DNA from: Larkinella rosea
GTDB taxonomy: Bacteria; Bacteroidota; Bacteroidia; Cytophagales; Spirosomataceae
DNA: 64,000 nt
Direction: 5' to 3'
Assembly: GCF_003858635.1 (NCBI RefSeq)
Contig: NZ_RQJO01000007.1
Location: 745,941 to 809,940 of the forward strand
Shown here one piece after another: positions 25,600 to 34,997 of this stretch (the stretch's first letter is position 1; every line of letters begins with the position of its first letter). The position numbers and the translations under genes were made by a program. Below the pieces are notes generated by a model. The model worked only from the letters and a program-made list of their open reading frames with translations. It had not been told where the DNA came from and did not search any database.

Positions 25600-26946
25600 T
25601 TAACCGCCAATTTTGCCGGAAAGTGAATTGCCTGCCGGAATAAAGGACGTTTGCATGCCCATAACCCGGCAGGCTTCTGCCGACACCCGGATCGCATTAT
25701 TCACACTTCGCTCGTCGGGATAAATATGGACCATGTTGGCAATCCACATATTTTGAATGGATGATTTAAAGGAATGGACATTCCGGGAAAAATTTAAATC
25801 ACAGACAGTCGCGGCTGTTTTTGTTCGGAAAACATGAATATCATTTATATTTTCCGGATTAAATGTTTTATAAATTTTCTTTACATAAGGTACCATCGTT
25901 GCAATAATCTCCTCGTTACTCTGACTCGAAATCGACTCCTGGTGTGAATAATACCGGGATAAATACGCAATGTATTTGTTATTATAGTCCTGACTCGGAA
26001 TGAAGTTTGTATGCTCAATAATTCCGCCGAATGGTGAGCCACTATCGGCAACATTTAACCAGTAAGTCTGACTTAGCGGTTTTTTTAAATCCAGAATCAC
26101 ACAGACGGCTCCGAAGTATTCGATTTTGTCAAGTTGCTGGTATAAATGAGAATCAATTCCCTTGACCAGCTCTTTTGCGTAGTTTGTCGGAATGGTAAAT
26201 AAATAGTCTCCACCAGAGTAAGTAGCTTTTGATGTTTGAAGACCGACGAGCTTTCCTTCCGAAACCTGAAGGTTGGTTACAACGGAATGATTAATGAGTT
26301 CAACCGAAAGGCATTTCAATTTTTCCATCAGTGCATTCAGCAGCGTATCCAGGCTTCCCTGCAAGTAACCGAGTTTTTCTTCCCCGCGATTTCGCGAATT
26401 CATCCGCTGCCTCAAACGACCAATTAACCAAGCGAGCGGCACATCATTGGCGTAAGGTCCGAACTTTATATCCAGCAGCGGTTTCCACAACGAATTTGTG
26501 GTGTTGACTCCCGCATAGCGGTAAAGCCACTCCAAGCAGGAAATGCTTTCGTAATCTTCCCAGCGGGCTAATTTTCCCAAATACAGGCTTGTGGCCGCAA
26601 ATCGGCCTTTGTCAAGCAAGGTCAAAGGAGAAAAATGGAGCAGATCAGACGGCGAATTGAACGGGTAAACCGTGCCGTCGCGGAAGACACCCATTGTCGT
26701 TTTTTTATAAACCAGCTTGTTATCAATTCCCAATTCTTTGATTAACCAGTTTAATTCGACATCATGCGTAAAAAAATGGTGGTAAAAATACTCCAGTCGA
26801 TTGCCACCAATGGGAAATGTATTGAGTAACCCCCCAAAGTGTGGGCTGGCTTCCAATACGCGGACTTTGTAGCCATTCCTGGCTGCAATATACGCGCTGG
26901 CCAGGCCGGTAATGCCTCCACCAACTATCGTTAGTTGTTTGTTCAT
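25600..26946 (-). CDS. NAD(P)/FAD-dependent amine-oxidase-like oxidoreductase
   Basis: The start is set at ATG 26,946 (MNKQLTIVGGG), which puts the dinucleotide-binding GGGITGLASAYIAARNG at residues 8-24 as in all such enzymes; the open frame continues to 27,027. The 448-residue protein belongs to the group annotated as protoporphyrinogen oxidase-like or desaturase-like. It has the second FAD block LEASPHFGGLLNTF and a C-terminal AN-x-VHIYPDERSVNNAI block that closes the FAD site. Members near glycosyltransferases often act on lipid or polysaccharide precursors, but the substrate is unknown. It is divergent from the aminotransferase gene across a 517-bp gap. Confidence 0.8.
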   Translation of the reverse strand: MNKQLTIVGGGITGLASAYIAARNGYKVRVLEASPHFGGLLNTFPIGGNRLEYFYHHFFTHDVELNWLIKELGIDNKLVYKKTTMGVFRDGTVYPFNSPSDLLHFSPLTLLDKGRFAATSLYLGKLARWEDYESISCLEWLYRYAGVNTTNSLWKPLLDIKFGPYANDVPLAWLIGRLRQRMNSRNRGEEKLGYLQGSLDTLLNALMEKLKCLSVELINHSVVTNLQVSEGKLVGLQTSKATYSGGDYLFTIPTNYAKELVKGIDSHLYQQLDKIEYFGAVCVILDLKKPLSQTYWLNVADSGSPFGGIIEHTNFIPSQDYNNKYIAYLSRYYSHQESISSQSNEEIIATMVPYVKKIYKTFNPENINDIHVFRTKTAATVCDLNFSRNVHSFKSSIQNMWIANMVHIYPDERSVNNAIRVSAEACRVMGMQTSFIPAGNSLSGKIGG

Positions 26947-27463
26947 TCGTATAAAATGCAGTTTGCCCCGAAGCAGGAAATAAAAAAGAGTTGACGATGT
27001 CGGGTTGGTCGAGCGTGTGATTGGCAAGTTAAATACTTTCGCCGGGAATCGTTAATCGCGGTGGCGGTATGTCGACAAAATTGCCAAATTGAAGCACGAA
27101 AGGTAGTTTTTATCGACTAAAATACGGGCGTTATCGTTAAAAAATTGCGTGAATGGTAAGTCCGGATAAAGCGGTCTTTGCGGAAGGATTTTACCCGAAA
27201 AGCAAGCTGATCGCCAAAATTACAGGGATGACATCGAATCAATTCATTAAGGTAAAATAGTCAGGAATAATAAATTTACTAATTGGGTGAACAAGCAATT
27301 AAAAATGCATTTATTTCTCCAGTTATTACTACATGATAGCCCCAGGTAGGAGAGAGAACGGTTAACTTTTAGAATCATCTGCTCCAAAAATTCCCGGGAT
27401 TTCCTACATTGCTTTTCAATTGTGGCATCCAATTGCCAGGCCTTTATCCTAAATCCAAACCAC
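26947..27463. other. 517-bp divergent intergenic region
   Basis: This lies between the FAD oxidoreductase (minus) and the aminotransferase (plus). Promoters for both should lie here. I found no clear TTG / TAnnTTTG pair and no credible gene; a long minus-strand frame entering from 27,864 is antisense to the aminotransferase gene. The stretch at 27,240-27,340 is AT-rich. Confidence 0.4.
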
Positions 27464-28879
27464 ATGTCGAACCCGAATGTCTCCCGACGCGAGTTTCTAC
27501 GGCGAAACTCATTGACCGGTCTTGGGGCGGTTTTGTCGCCTTCTTTACTTTCCGCCAGTTCGATCGAACAACCCACTATACCCGCTCCCAACCCAGAAAT
27601 TCCAACTTCATCTTCCCGCACGGAAGCCCCGGCTTTGCTGGGTGGAAAACCGGTCCGGAGCAAAGAATGGCCGACCTGGCCGATGTGGCAACCCGAAACG
27701 GATGAAAAACAACTGCTCGAGGTCATTCGCAGTGGCATCTGGTCACGGGCAAACGTGGTGACCGAGTTTGAAGCGAAATGGGCGGCCACGCTCGGCGTCA
27801 AGCGTTCGCTGGCCGTGGTGAATGGTACGAATGCAATCATGGCTGCTTTGGCCCAGTTTGACATTCGGGGCGGAGACGAGGTGCTGGTGACTCCCTATAC
27901 GTTCATCGGAACCGTTGCGCCCATCCTGATGGTGGGCGCGATGCCGGTTTTTGTGGATGTCGATCCCGAAACCTTCCAGATTGATCCGGCCCAAATTGAA
28001 GCCAGAATTACTCCCCGAACACGGGCGATTATTCCTGTACACATTCTCGGATTACCCGCCAACATGACCCTGATCATGCCGATTGCCAAAAAACACAACC
28101 TGGTGGTGATTGAAGATGCCTGTCAGGCGCATATGGCCGAAATCAACCACCGCAAAGTAGGTACGCTTGGGGATGCGGGCTGTTTCAGTTTCCAGAACTC
28201 CAAAAACCTGGCCATTGGCGAAGGGGGCGCCATCGTGAGCAATGACGACGCGTTTATGGATCGGTGTTTTTCGTACCAGAACTACGGAAATCCGTACGGC
28301 CAGGTTTCCGGAGTCATTGGCGCCGGAACCCTGAGGCAGGGTACCAAACTGCGCTTAACCGAGTACCAAGCCGCCATTGGGCTGGCTCAACTCACCCGTC
28401 TCGACGCGCAAACCACCGTTCGCAACGAAAATGCGGCTTACCTGAAATCGAAGATCAAGGACATTCCCGGAATCGTTCCGTATAAATTGTATGACGACGT
28501 GACGCGCGCAGCTTTTCACCTGTTTCCGTTTCGATTTAAAAAAGAGCAATTCAAAGGACTGTCGCGGGATGTGTTTGTAAAGGCGTTATCGGCGGAAGGT
28601 ATTCCGTGCTCGAAAGGCTATGCCACACTGAATACCATGCCGTACCTGAACGATACCTTTCAAACCAAAAATTACCGGAAAATGTACCCCAAATCGATGC
28701 TGGATTTTAACAGTTATCTTGAACGAAACCACTGCCCACAAAACGACCGGCTTTGCCGGGAAGAAGCCGTATGGTTTACCCAGAACATGTTATTGGGCTC
28801 CCGTTCGGACATGGACGAAATTGCCAATGCCATCGAAAAGATCTACGAAAACGCTGATAAACTGCTGACCCAGAAATGA
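27464..28879 (+). CDS. Tat-exported DegT/DnrJ/EryC1/StrS-type aminotransferase
   Basis: The start is set at ATG 27,464, giving the twin-arginine leader SRREFLRRNSLTGLGAVL; an open frame begins 42 bp earlier. The 471-residue protein has a PLP-dependent sugar-aminotransferase fold. It shows the NGTNAIMAAL substrate/PLP block, TPYTFIGTVAPILMVGA, the PLP Asp in VVIEDACQAH, and the Schiff-base Lys247 in SFQNSKNLAIGEGG. Cytoplasmic relatives aminate nucleotide-linked ketosugars. A Tat signal on this family is unusual but recurs in Bacteroidota and Planctomycetes proteins, so the substrate may be periplasmic. Its stop overlaps the next start (ATGA), implying coupled expression with the ceramidase-like hydrolase. 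Confidence 0.85.
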   Translation: MSNPNVSRREFLRRNSLTGLGAVLSPSLLSASSIEQPTIPAPNPEIPTSSSRTEAPALLGGKPVRSKEWPTWPMWQPETDEKQLLEVIRSGIWSRANVVTEFEAKWAATLGVKRSLAVVNGTNAIMAALAQFDIRGGDEVLVTPYTFIGTVAPILMVGAMPVFVDVDPETFQIDPAQIEARITPRTRAIIPVHILGLPANMTLIMPIAKKHNLVVIEDACQAHMAEINHRKVGTLGDAGCFSFQNSKNLAIGEGGAIVSNDDAFMDRCFSYQNYGNPYGQVSGVIGAGTLRQGTKLRLTEYQAAIGLAQLTRLDAQTTVRNENAAYLKSKIKDIPGIVPYKLYDDVTRAAFHLFPFRFKKEQFKGLSRDVFVKALSAEGIPCSKGYATLNTMPYLNDTFQTKNYRKMYPKSMLDFNSYLERNHCPQNDRLCREEAVWFTQNMLLGSRSDMDEIANAIEKIYENADKLLTQK

Positions 28880-30237
28880 AAAAGTGGCTTTCCGTATTCG
28901 GATACGGTTTTTTGTGGATGTTCGCACTGTCGTCCGGTTTTGCCAAAGGCTGGAAAGCGGGCGTTGCCAGCGTTATAATTACGCCCAAAGAGCCCCAATG
29001 GATGGCCGGGTATGCGGCCCGTACGCACATATCCGATGGTAAACTCCACGATTTATGGGCGAAGGCGCTGGCGTTGGAAGACGAATCGGGCAAACAGGCT
29101 ATTCTGGTAACCAGCGATTTACTCGGATTTCCAAAGTTGCTTTCGGACCGAATCCGGGATCGGCTGAAGACCCGGTTCGGGCTGTCGAAAGACCAGATCA
29201 TTCTGAACAGCTCACACACGCATTCTGGTCCGGTTTTGGCCCACGCCCTGTTCGATATTTATCCGCTTGATGCCAATGAACTCACCAAAATCGATCGGTA
29301 TACCCAGCAACTCGAAGACCAGATTGTGACGCTGGTTGGCCGGGCCCTGAAACAACTGGAACCCGCTGAACTGTTTGCGCAAAATGGCGTAACTCGGTTT
29401 CAGGTCAACCGACGCAATAACAAGGAAGGGGCCGTGCGGGAGCAATCCGAACTCCGGGGCCCGAACGATTATGCCGTACCCGTGATTAAAGTGGTCGATG
29501 CCCGCGGAAAATTGAAAGCCATTGCGTTCGGTTACGCTTGTCACCCGACGGTTTTAGACCAGTATCAGTGGTCGGGCGATTACGTCGGGTTTGCCCAACT
29601 GGAGCTGGAAAAAGAACATCCCGGCGTCACGGCGCTGTTTTTTCAGGGGGCCGCCGGCGATCAGAATCCGATTCCCCGCCGGACGATTCCGCTGGCCCGG
29701 CAATACGGTCGGGAACTGGCCGCAGCGGTCGACCGGGTGCTCGATGAACCAATGCGAAACCTGCCCGCGCAATTGCGGACGGCATATTCGGAAATTGATT
29801 TGCCGCTTGCCCCTTCGCCTTCGGAAGCCGAATTGACGAAAACCGCTCAGGAAAATGACGGGTATATCCAACGGTGGGCTAAACGAATGCTGGTCGAAAA
29901 GAAACAGGGAAAAACATTCCGGACGAGCTATCCGTATCCGATGCAAGTCTGGCAATTGGGCGGTCAGCCGCTGTTCAGTTTTGGCGGAGAACTGCTGATC
30001 GAATACGCCATTGAATGTAAAAAACGCTTTGGTCCCGACGTCTTTGTCCTGGGTTATTCCAACGATGTCATGGGCTACATTCCGTCGGCAACCGTTCTGA
30101 AAGAGGGGGGCTACGAGGGCGCATCGTCGCAAATGGTTTACGGTTTGCCCGGCCTTTGGGCACCATCTGCGCCCGACCTCATCATTCAGGAAATGACTCG
30201 CTTAGCCGAACAGCTTGGGATTTCAAGGGTAAAATAA
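28876..30237 (+). CDS. Neutral/alkaline non-lysosomal ceramidase-like hydrolase
   Basis: This 453-residue protein has a signal peptide (about 1-23, ending FAKG). The mature part opens with AGVASVIITPKEPQWMAGYA, the N-terminal signature of the neutral ceramidase superfamily. Metal ligands are visible in NSSHTHSGP (His114, His116) and GYACHPTVL, and FFQGAAGDQNP is also conserved. True ceramidases are longer, with a C-terminal Ig-like domain. This short single-domain form is common in Bacteroidota and its substrate is unknown. Start and stop overlap by 4 bp with the exported aminotransferase gene, so the pair probably acts on one periplasmic substrate. Confidence 0.85.
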   Translation: MKKWLSVFGYGFLWMFALSSGFAKGWKAGVASVIITPKEPQWMAGYAARTHISDGKLHDLWAKALALEDESGKQAILVTSDLLGFPKLLSDRIRDRLKTRFGLSKDQIILNSSHTHSGPVLAHALFDIYPLDANELTKIDRYTQQLEDQIVTLVGRALKQLEPAELFAQNGVTRFQVNRRNNKEGAVREQSELRGPNDYAVPVIKVVDARGKLKAIAFGYACHPTVLDQYQWSGDYVGFAQLELEKEHPGVTALFFQGAAGDQNPIPRRTIPLARQYGRELAAAVDRVLDEPMRNLPAQLRTAYSEIDLPLAPSPSEAELTKTAQENDGYIQRWAKRMLVEKKQGKTFRTSYPYPMQVWQLGGQPLFSFGGELLIEYAIECKKRFGPDVFVLGYSNDVMGYIPSATVLKEGGYEGASSQMVYGLPGLWAPSAPDLIIQEMTRLAEQLGISRVK

Positions 30238-30417
30238 CCGAAAGCTTAATTCGATACGGCACCCGTTGAGGGAATTTGATTGAACACTTTTCCCCGAAAA
30301 CCGCCGGAGCCGTAGAACGTCAGCAATTTAGACGCGGAAACGAAGTAACCGGATTATTCATTTTATGGGTAACCGACAGTCAGCAATCCGTACCATTGAA
30401 AGTAGTGAAACAGTAGG

Positions 30418-30476
30418 AGTTTTGCCGAAAGCCGTTCAAATGAAAACATTCGGACGGCTTTTTTGTGTTTTTCTGA
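30418..30476 (+). terminator. Terminator-like hairpin after the ceramidase-like gene
   Basis: AAGCCGTTC and the downstream GGACGGCTT pair around an A-rich loop and are followed by TTTTTTGTGTTTTT. It lies about 190 bp after the ceramidase-like stop and before the gapN promoter, so it separates the two transcription units. Confidence 0.6.
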
Positions 30477-30545
30477 AAAATCAATAAAAAATAGAGCGGT
30501 TTTAAGCCAGCCAGGCCGGTTTTGGCTACTTTTCGTCGCAAGTAG

Positions 30546-30577
30546 TTGCTTCCTTTAGACTCCGTTCAGTACTTTTG
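30546..30577 (+). promoter_or_regulatory. Bacteroidota-type promoter for the GapN-like gene
   Basis: TTG at 30,546-30,548, 21 bp spacing, then TACTTTTG at 30,570-30,577. This matches the Bacteroidota primary-sigma consensus (TTG, 19-21 bp, TAnnTTTG). Transcription would start near 30,585, leaving a leader of about 120 nt before ATG 30,706. Confidence 0.7.
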
Positions 30578-30635
30578 CAATTCTGAAACGATCTACCAAT
30601 TCGATTTCAGCCTTCATCGACTTCTCTTTCTTCGA

Positions 30636-30666
30636 CCTCCCAACCTGAATTGGGACGGTTTTTTTA
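30636..30666 (+). terminator. Terminator-like hairpin inside the gapN leader (possible attenuator)
   Basis: CCTCCCAA pairs with TTGGGACGG (one bulged C, 6-base loop) and is followed by eight T. It lies between the promoter at 30,546-30,577 and the start codon at 30,706, so it would end transcripts early unless refolded or read through. Confidence 0.5.
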
Positions 30667-30705
30667 CGTCACTTGTCTGGCAATTACCATTTCTTATTTC
30701 ATAGT

Positions 30706-32334
30706 ATGACTAATTTATCGCAACAGCTGGAAATTCTGTTTCCGGCAGAAGATCAGATTCCGGAGGAATTTCGGATCGAAGCCTTGCACCAGCGGGAGTA
30801 CCTTGTCGATGGCGAAATCCGGGTATGGGACGGCCCGACGCAGGAAGTTTTGTCACCGGTTTATGTCCAGACTCCCACTGGTCTGGTTCGGAAAGTGATC
30901 GGCAGTTACCCGCTTCCGATGGACGACAACGAAGCCCTGGACGCACTCAACGCAGCCGTTCGGGCGTTCGACAACGGACGGGGTGAGTGGCCAACCATGT
31001 CAGTTACCGACCGCATTCAGTGCATGGAGCGTTTTGTCGGCAAAATGATGGAACAGAAAAAGGCCGTCGTAAACCTGCTGATGTGGGAAATCGGCAAAAC
31101 CCTGGCTGATTCAACGAAAGAGTTTGACCGTACCGTACAATACATTTACGATACCATCGATGCCTTCAAGGACATCGACCGCGCCGGTTCCCGGTTTCGC
31201 ATTGAGGAAGGAATTATCGGGCAAATCCGGCGCTCGCCCCTGGGCGTTGTGTTGTGTATGGGGCCGTTCAATTACCCGCTCAACGAAACCTACACCACGC
31301 TGATTCCGGCGATTCTGATGGGAAATACGGTTTTGTTTAAACCCCCGAAACACGGAACCTTATTGCACCATCCGCTGCTGGATGCCTTCCGGACGTCGTT
31401 CCCGAAAGGCGTTGTCAATACGGTGTACGGCCGGGGCGCGACGGTGGTACCAACGTTGATGAAATCAGGTAAAATCAACGTTCTGGCGCTGATCGGATCG
31501 AGCCGGGTGGCGGATAGCCTAAAAAAAATGCACCCTAAAAGCAACCGGCTCCGGGCGGTTTTGAGCCTGGATGCGAAAAATGCGGCCATTATTTTGCCGG
31601 ATGCGGACATCGAACTGACGGTGAAGGAGTGTATGCTGGGTTCAATGTCGTTCAATGGGCAACGGTGTACGGCCCTGAAAATTCTGTGGGTTCACCGGTC
31701 CATTGCCGACGCCTTTCTGAAACGGTTTGGCGAAGAGCTGAACAAGCTGAACCCCGGCATGCCCTGGAGCAAAGGAGCGCAGGTAACCCCACTGCCCGAA
31801 CCCGGGAAACCGGCGTACCTCGATGAGTGTCTGCGGGATGCGGAAGCGCAGGGTGCCAAAATTCTGAACGAAGGCGGAGGAACCACCGTGGAATCATTCG
31901 TCTTTCCGGCACTGGTTTATCCGGTGAAAGAGGGTATGAAACTCTACCGCGAGGAGCAATTCGGGCCGGTCGTTCCGGTGGTTCCGTTCGACGACATCGA
32001 AGAGCCGATCGAATACGTCATCAATTCCGACCATGGCCAGCAGGTCAGCATTTTCGGGAGCGAAACCGGGCAGATTGCCCAGCTCATCGATCCGCTCGTG
32101 AATCAGGTAAGTCGGGTGAACATCAACGCCCAATGCCAGCGCGGACCGGATACATTTCCGTTTACGGGCCGGAAAGACTCGGCGGAAGGAACGCTGTCGG
32201 TTGAGGACGCGCTCCGGTCGTTTTCCATTCGTACGGTAGTGGCTACGAAAGATACCGAGCAGAACAAAAGCATTTTGAACGAGATTGTCGAACAGCATAA
32301 GTCCGAGTTTTTGTCGACAAAATTCATTTTCTGA
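30706..32334 (+). CDS. gapN: GapN-like NADP-dependent aldehyde dehydrogenase
   Basis: The start is set at ATG 30,706; the open frame reaches 33 bp further but lies inside the leader. The 542-residue protein is of the non-phosphorylating glyceraldehyde-3-phosphate dehydrogenase type, which oxidises G3P to 3-phosphoglycerate and makes NADPH. It has the FNYPLNE block (oxyanion Asn), FKPPKHG, the catalytic Cys321 in FNGQRCTALK, and EEQFGPVVPVVPF. The usual ELGGK box with its general-base Glu reads SLDAKN here (287-292), with Asp289 as the only nearby acid. I recall the related wording GLEAKN from Bacteroidota homologues, so the shift may be lineage-typical. Family is clear; exact substrate is likely but not certain. 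Confidence 0.8.
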   Translation: MTNLSQQLEILFPAEDQIPEEFRIEALHQREYLVDGEIRVWDGPTQEVLSPVYVQTPTGLVRKVIGSYPLPMDDNEALDALNAAVRAFDNGRGEWPTMSVTDRIQCMERFVGKMMEQKKAVVNLLMWEIGKTLADSTKEFDRTVQYIYDTIDAFKDIDRAGSRFRIEEGIIGQIRRSPLGVVLCMGPFNYPLNETYTTLIPAILMGNTVLFKPPKHGTLLHHPLLDAFRTSFPKGVVNTVYGRGATVVPTLMKSGKINVLALIGSSRVADSLKKMHPKSNRLRAVLSLDAKNAAIILPDADIELTVKECMLGSMSFNGQRCTALKILWVHRSIADAFLKRFGEELNKLNPGMPWSKGAQVTPLPEPGKPAYLDECLRDAEAQGAKILNEGGGTTVESFVFPALVYPVKEGMKLYREEQFGPVVPVVPFDDIEEPIEYVINSDHGQQVSIFGSETGQIAQLIDPLVNQVSRVNINAQCQRGPDTFPFTGRKDSAEGTLSVEDALRSFSIRTVVATKDTEQNKSILNEIVEQHKSEFLSTKFIF

Positions 32335-32561
32335 TCGTTTCGCAACAGCCAATTGGTGGTGCCCGGTATTTTGCGGTTCTGACTTAGTTCGGAAACCAGC
32401 GGATACCGGGTACTGTATTTTTGGTAAGGTATGTTTTAGGATAATATTAATCCGATTTTAATTCCTCGGCCGCTCAATTTCCCACCTGAAATGTAACTTC
32501 ATGGGTGTAAATCGTGTTACAACCAGTAGATTTTTGGTTGTACTTTGACTTCATCACCCGT

Positions 32562-33452
32562 ATGGCACTTGAACTATTACCGATCGACCGCATCAGCAAA
32601 GAAGATAAGGCACTTTTTCAGCAATCATACTTCAAAAAACACCAGCCAGCCATTATTCAGGATTTCTGCCACGACTGGCCGGCTTACAAAAATTGGTCGT
32701 TCGAAAAACTAAAAGAAAGAGCAGGACATCTAACCGTCGATTTGTACAATAACAAGCCAGCCGATCCGGACAAGAGCACGATGTTCGTTGATGAACGGAT
32801 GAATTTTGGCGAGTATCTGGACAAAATTTCTTCCAACGAACAGATCGAACTGCGGATTTTTCTCTTCAATATTTTCAAGCATATTCCGGCGTTGAAGAAG
32901 GATATTCTGAAGCCGGATATCGTCGACGGTTTTGCCATGAGTCTGCCGTTTATGTTCTACGGCGGGGCCGGTTCAGTGGTTCACATGCATTACGACATTG
33001 ACCTTTCGCACGTCTTTCTGACGCAGTTTGTGGGTCGAAAGCGGGTCGTTTTGTTCTCGCCTGAGAATACGCCCCTGCTGTACCGGCTGCCGTTTTCGGT
33101 CATTTCGTACATGAACGTCAACAATCCCGATTACGAAAAATACCCCGGTTTGCAGCACGTAAAAGGCTATGAATGTACACTGGATTATGGCGAAACCATC
33201 TATATACCAGCTGGTTACTGGCACTACATTGAATACATTGATGGCGGATATGCTCTGGCGCTTCGCGTGTTGAATGAATCGTGGCTGAAACGGATCGAAG
33301 GTGCCTGGAACTTGATTGGCGAAATGCGGATCGATAATTTCATGAAGAAATACTTCACGAAGCCGTGGTTTGAGTATAAAAACCGGAAAGCATTCGAGAA
33401 TGCCAATGAAGCCATGAAAAACATCCGGAGTCCGGAGAAAATGGCAGCCTGA
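32562..33452 (+). CDS. Cupin-like (JmjC-type) Fe(II)/2-oxoglutarate protein
   Basis: The start is set at ATG 32,562 (MALELLPIDRI); the frame is open 48 bp upstream. The 296-residue protein is of the cupin_8/JmjC-like group. The iron triad is visible as His143-x-Asp145 (HMHYDID) and His221 (GYWHYIEY). The N-terminal block KKHQPAIIQDFCHDWPA is typical of this group, in which a peptide- or protein-hydroxylating role is known for some members. The C-terminal 70 residues are helical and basic. The gene stands alone: a long hairpin terminator follows at 33,511. Confidence 0.8.
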   Translation: MALELLPIDRISKEDKALFQQSYFKKHQPAIIQDFCHDWPAYKNWSFEKLKERAGHLTVDLYNNKPADPDKSTMFVDERMNFGEYLDKISSNEQIELRIFLFNIFKHIPALKKDILKPDIVDGFAMSLPFMFYGGAGSVVHMHYDIDLSHVFLTQFVGRKRVVLFSPENTPLLYRLPFSVISYMNVNNPDYEKYPGLQHVKGYECTLDYGETIYIPAGYWHYIEYIDGGYALALRVLNESWLKRIEGAWNLIGEMRIDNFMKKYFTKPWFEYKNRKAFENANEAMKNIRSPEKMAA

Positions 33453-33510
33453 TAAGGTTGCTTCGTTTTCGGTCCAGTCTTAGCGAATCGGAACTTCTCC
33501 GATTCCGATC

Positions 33511-33575
33511 AAAGAGAAAAACCAGCGCTTTTTTGCCGGGCGATCCCCAAAAAGCGCTGGTTTTTCTCTTTTGGA
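33511..33575. terminator. Long perfect inverted repeat, probable terminator
   Basis: Two 23-bp arms (33,511-33,533 and 33,549-33,571) are perfect complements around a 15-base loop. The outer part is A/T (AAAGAGAAAAACC) and the inner part is AGCGCTTTTT, so transcripts from either side end in U-rich RNA. It separates the cupin gene from the sulfatase gene. Confidence 0.75.
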
Positions 33576-33605
33576 TTTTTAAGGCAAATGCGTTAGGTTC
33601 GTCGC

Positions 33606-34973
33606 ATGACAAAAACCATCTGGATTGCCGCCATAGCCGGTTTTTTGGGGTGCCTGAGTGCCGTATCGGGTTTTTCCCGGAAACCAAAACCGGTAGGCCC
33701 GCCCAACATCATTATAATATTGGCCGATGATCTGGGCTGGAGCGAACTCGGATGCTACGGCAATCGCTTCAACGAAACTCCCAACCTGGACCGCCTGGCG
33801 GCCGGAGGGATGCGGTTTACGCAGGCCTACGCCACTGCTCCGGTTTGCACGCCAACCCGCATTGCACTGATGACGGGCCAGCATCCGGCCCGTGTCGGAA
33901 TAACGGATTATCTGGACGCGCGCGATGATAAGTTTTTGCCGCCAAGCTATTTGACAATTAACGAGCAACTGAAAACGAAGGGTTACCATACCGGTTTAAT
34001 TGGCAAATGGCACCTGACCGGCGATTACGGCCGGAAGCGGGGAGAACCGGCCAAACACGGCTGGGATGAAGTGATTTGCTCGGAAACCGGTTACATCGCC
34101 AACGGCGATTATTTCCACCCGTATTTCTTTATGCCCGGAGTCTCGGCCAAAACCGAAGGCGAATACCTGACCGACCGCTTAAATCAGGAAGCAGTAGATT
34201 TCATCAAACGAAGTGCCGCCCAACCGTTTTTCCTGTATCTGTCGCATTACGCGGTGCATACGAAACTGGCCGGAAAACCGGAACTGGTTGCGAAATACCA
34301 GCAAAAAACCGGCGCCGGCACGAATCAGAATAACCCGCAACTGGCCGCCATGCTCGAAAGTATCGACGACGGCGTGGGCCGGATCGTACAGACACTGAAC
34401 GAACTGGGGCTGCGGGAAAATACACTGATCCTTTTCACGTCGGACAACGGCGGTGAACTAAATGTTACCACGAATGCACCATTGCGGGGTGGTAAATCGC
34501 AGCTGTACGAGGGCGGCATTCGGGAAGCCTTTATTGCGAACTGGCCCGCCAAAATCAAGGAAGCAACGGTTTCAAATCAGGTGATCAATACCCTGGATGT
34601 GTACCCGACTTTACTGGACGTTGCTTTCCTGAAACCGCCTAAGCATCAGCTGCTCGATGGCGTCAGTTTTGCTTCGGTTTGGAAAGGAACCGCCCAACCG
34701 AAAGCCCGAACCCTTTACTGGCATTATCCGCTTCCCAAACCGCATTTTCTGGGTGGTCGCTCCGCCGGAGCCATTCGAAGCGGGAATTTTAAATTGATCG
34801 AATACTTCGATACCGGCCAGATTGAGCTTTTTAACCTTTCCGAAGATCTGAGTGAAAAAAAAGATTTATCGGAAACCGAACCGGCTAAACGCGGTGAACT
34901 GCTGGCTCAATTGCGGGCGTGGCGAAAAAAAACGGTAGCTGATTCGGCGCAGGTTCGGGAACGATTTAAATAA
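33606..34973 (+). CDS. Sulfatase (formylglycine-dependent)
   Basis: This 455-residue protein has an N-terminal signal or anchor segment (about 4-22). The metal block NIIIILADDLGWSELG (about 34-49) and the activation motif VCTPTR, with Cys81 as the residue converted to formylglycine, define a type I sulfatase. GKWHLTGDYG and FTSDNGGE are further family blocks. The Cys-type site needs the formylglycine-generating enzyme, which is not in the window. The likely substrate is a sulfated polysaccharide or sugar outside the cytoplasm. A second sulfatase lies at 39,838-41,220. The GNAT gene follows 24 bp later and may be co-transcribed. Confidence 0.92.
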   Translation: MTKTIWIAAIAGFLGCLSAVSGFSRKPKPVGPPNIIIILADDLGWSELGCYGNRFNETPNLDRLAAGGMRFTQAYATAPVCTPTRIALMTGQHPARVGITDYLDARDDKFLPPSYLTINEQLKTKGYHTGLIGKWHLTGDYGRKRGEPAKHGWDEVICSETGYIANGDYFHPYFFMPGVSAKTEGEYLTDRLNQEAVDFIKRSAAQPFFLYLSHYAVHTKLAGKPELVAKYQQKTGAGTNQNNPQLAAMLESIDDGVGRIVQTLNELGLRENTLILFTSDNGGELNVTTNAPLRGGKSQLYEGGIREAFIANWPAKIKEATVSNQVINTLDVYPTLLDVAFLKPPKHQLLDGVSFASVWKGTAQPKARTLYWHYPLPKPHFLGGRSAGAIRSGNFKLIEYFDTGQIELFNLSEDLSEKKDLSETEPAKRGELLAQLRAWRKKTVADSAQVRERFK

Positions 34974-34997
34974 CCGGGAAGTCAAAACCGCATTTTA

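Noticed and set aside
27247..27864. Minus-strand 205-codon frame.
   Set aside because: It lies largely antisense to the aminotransferase gene and has no recognisable domain.
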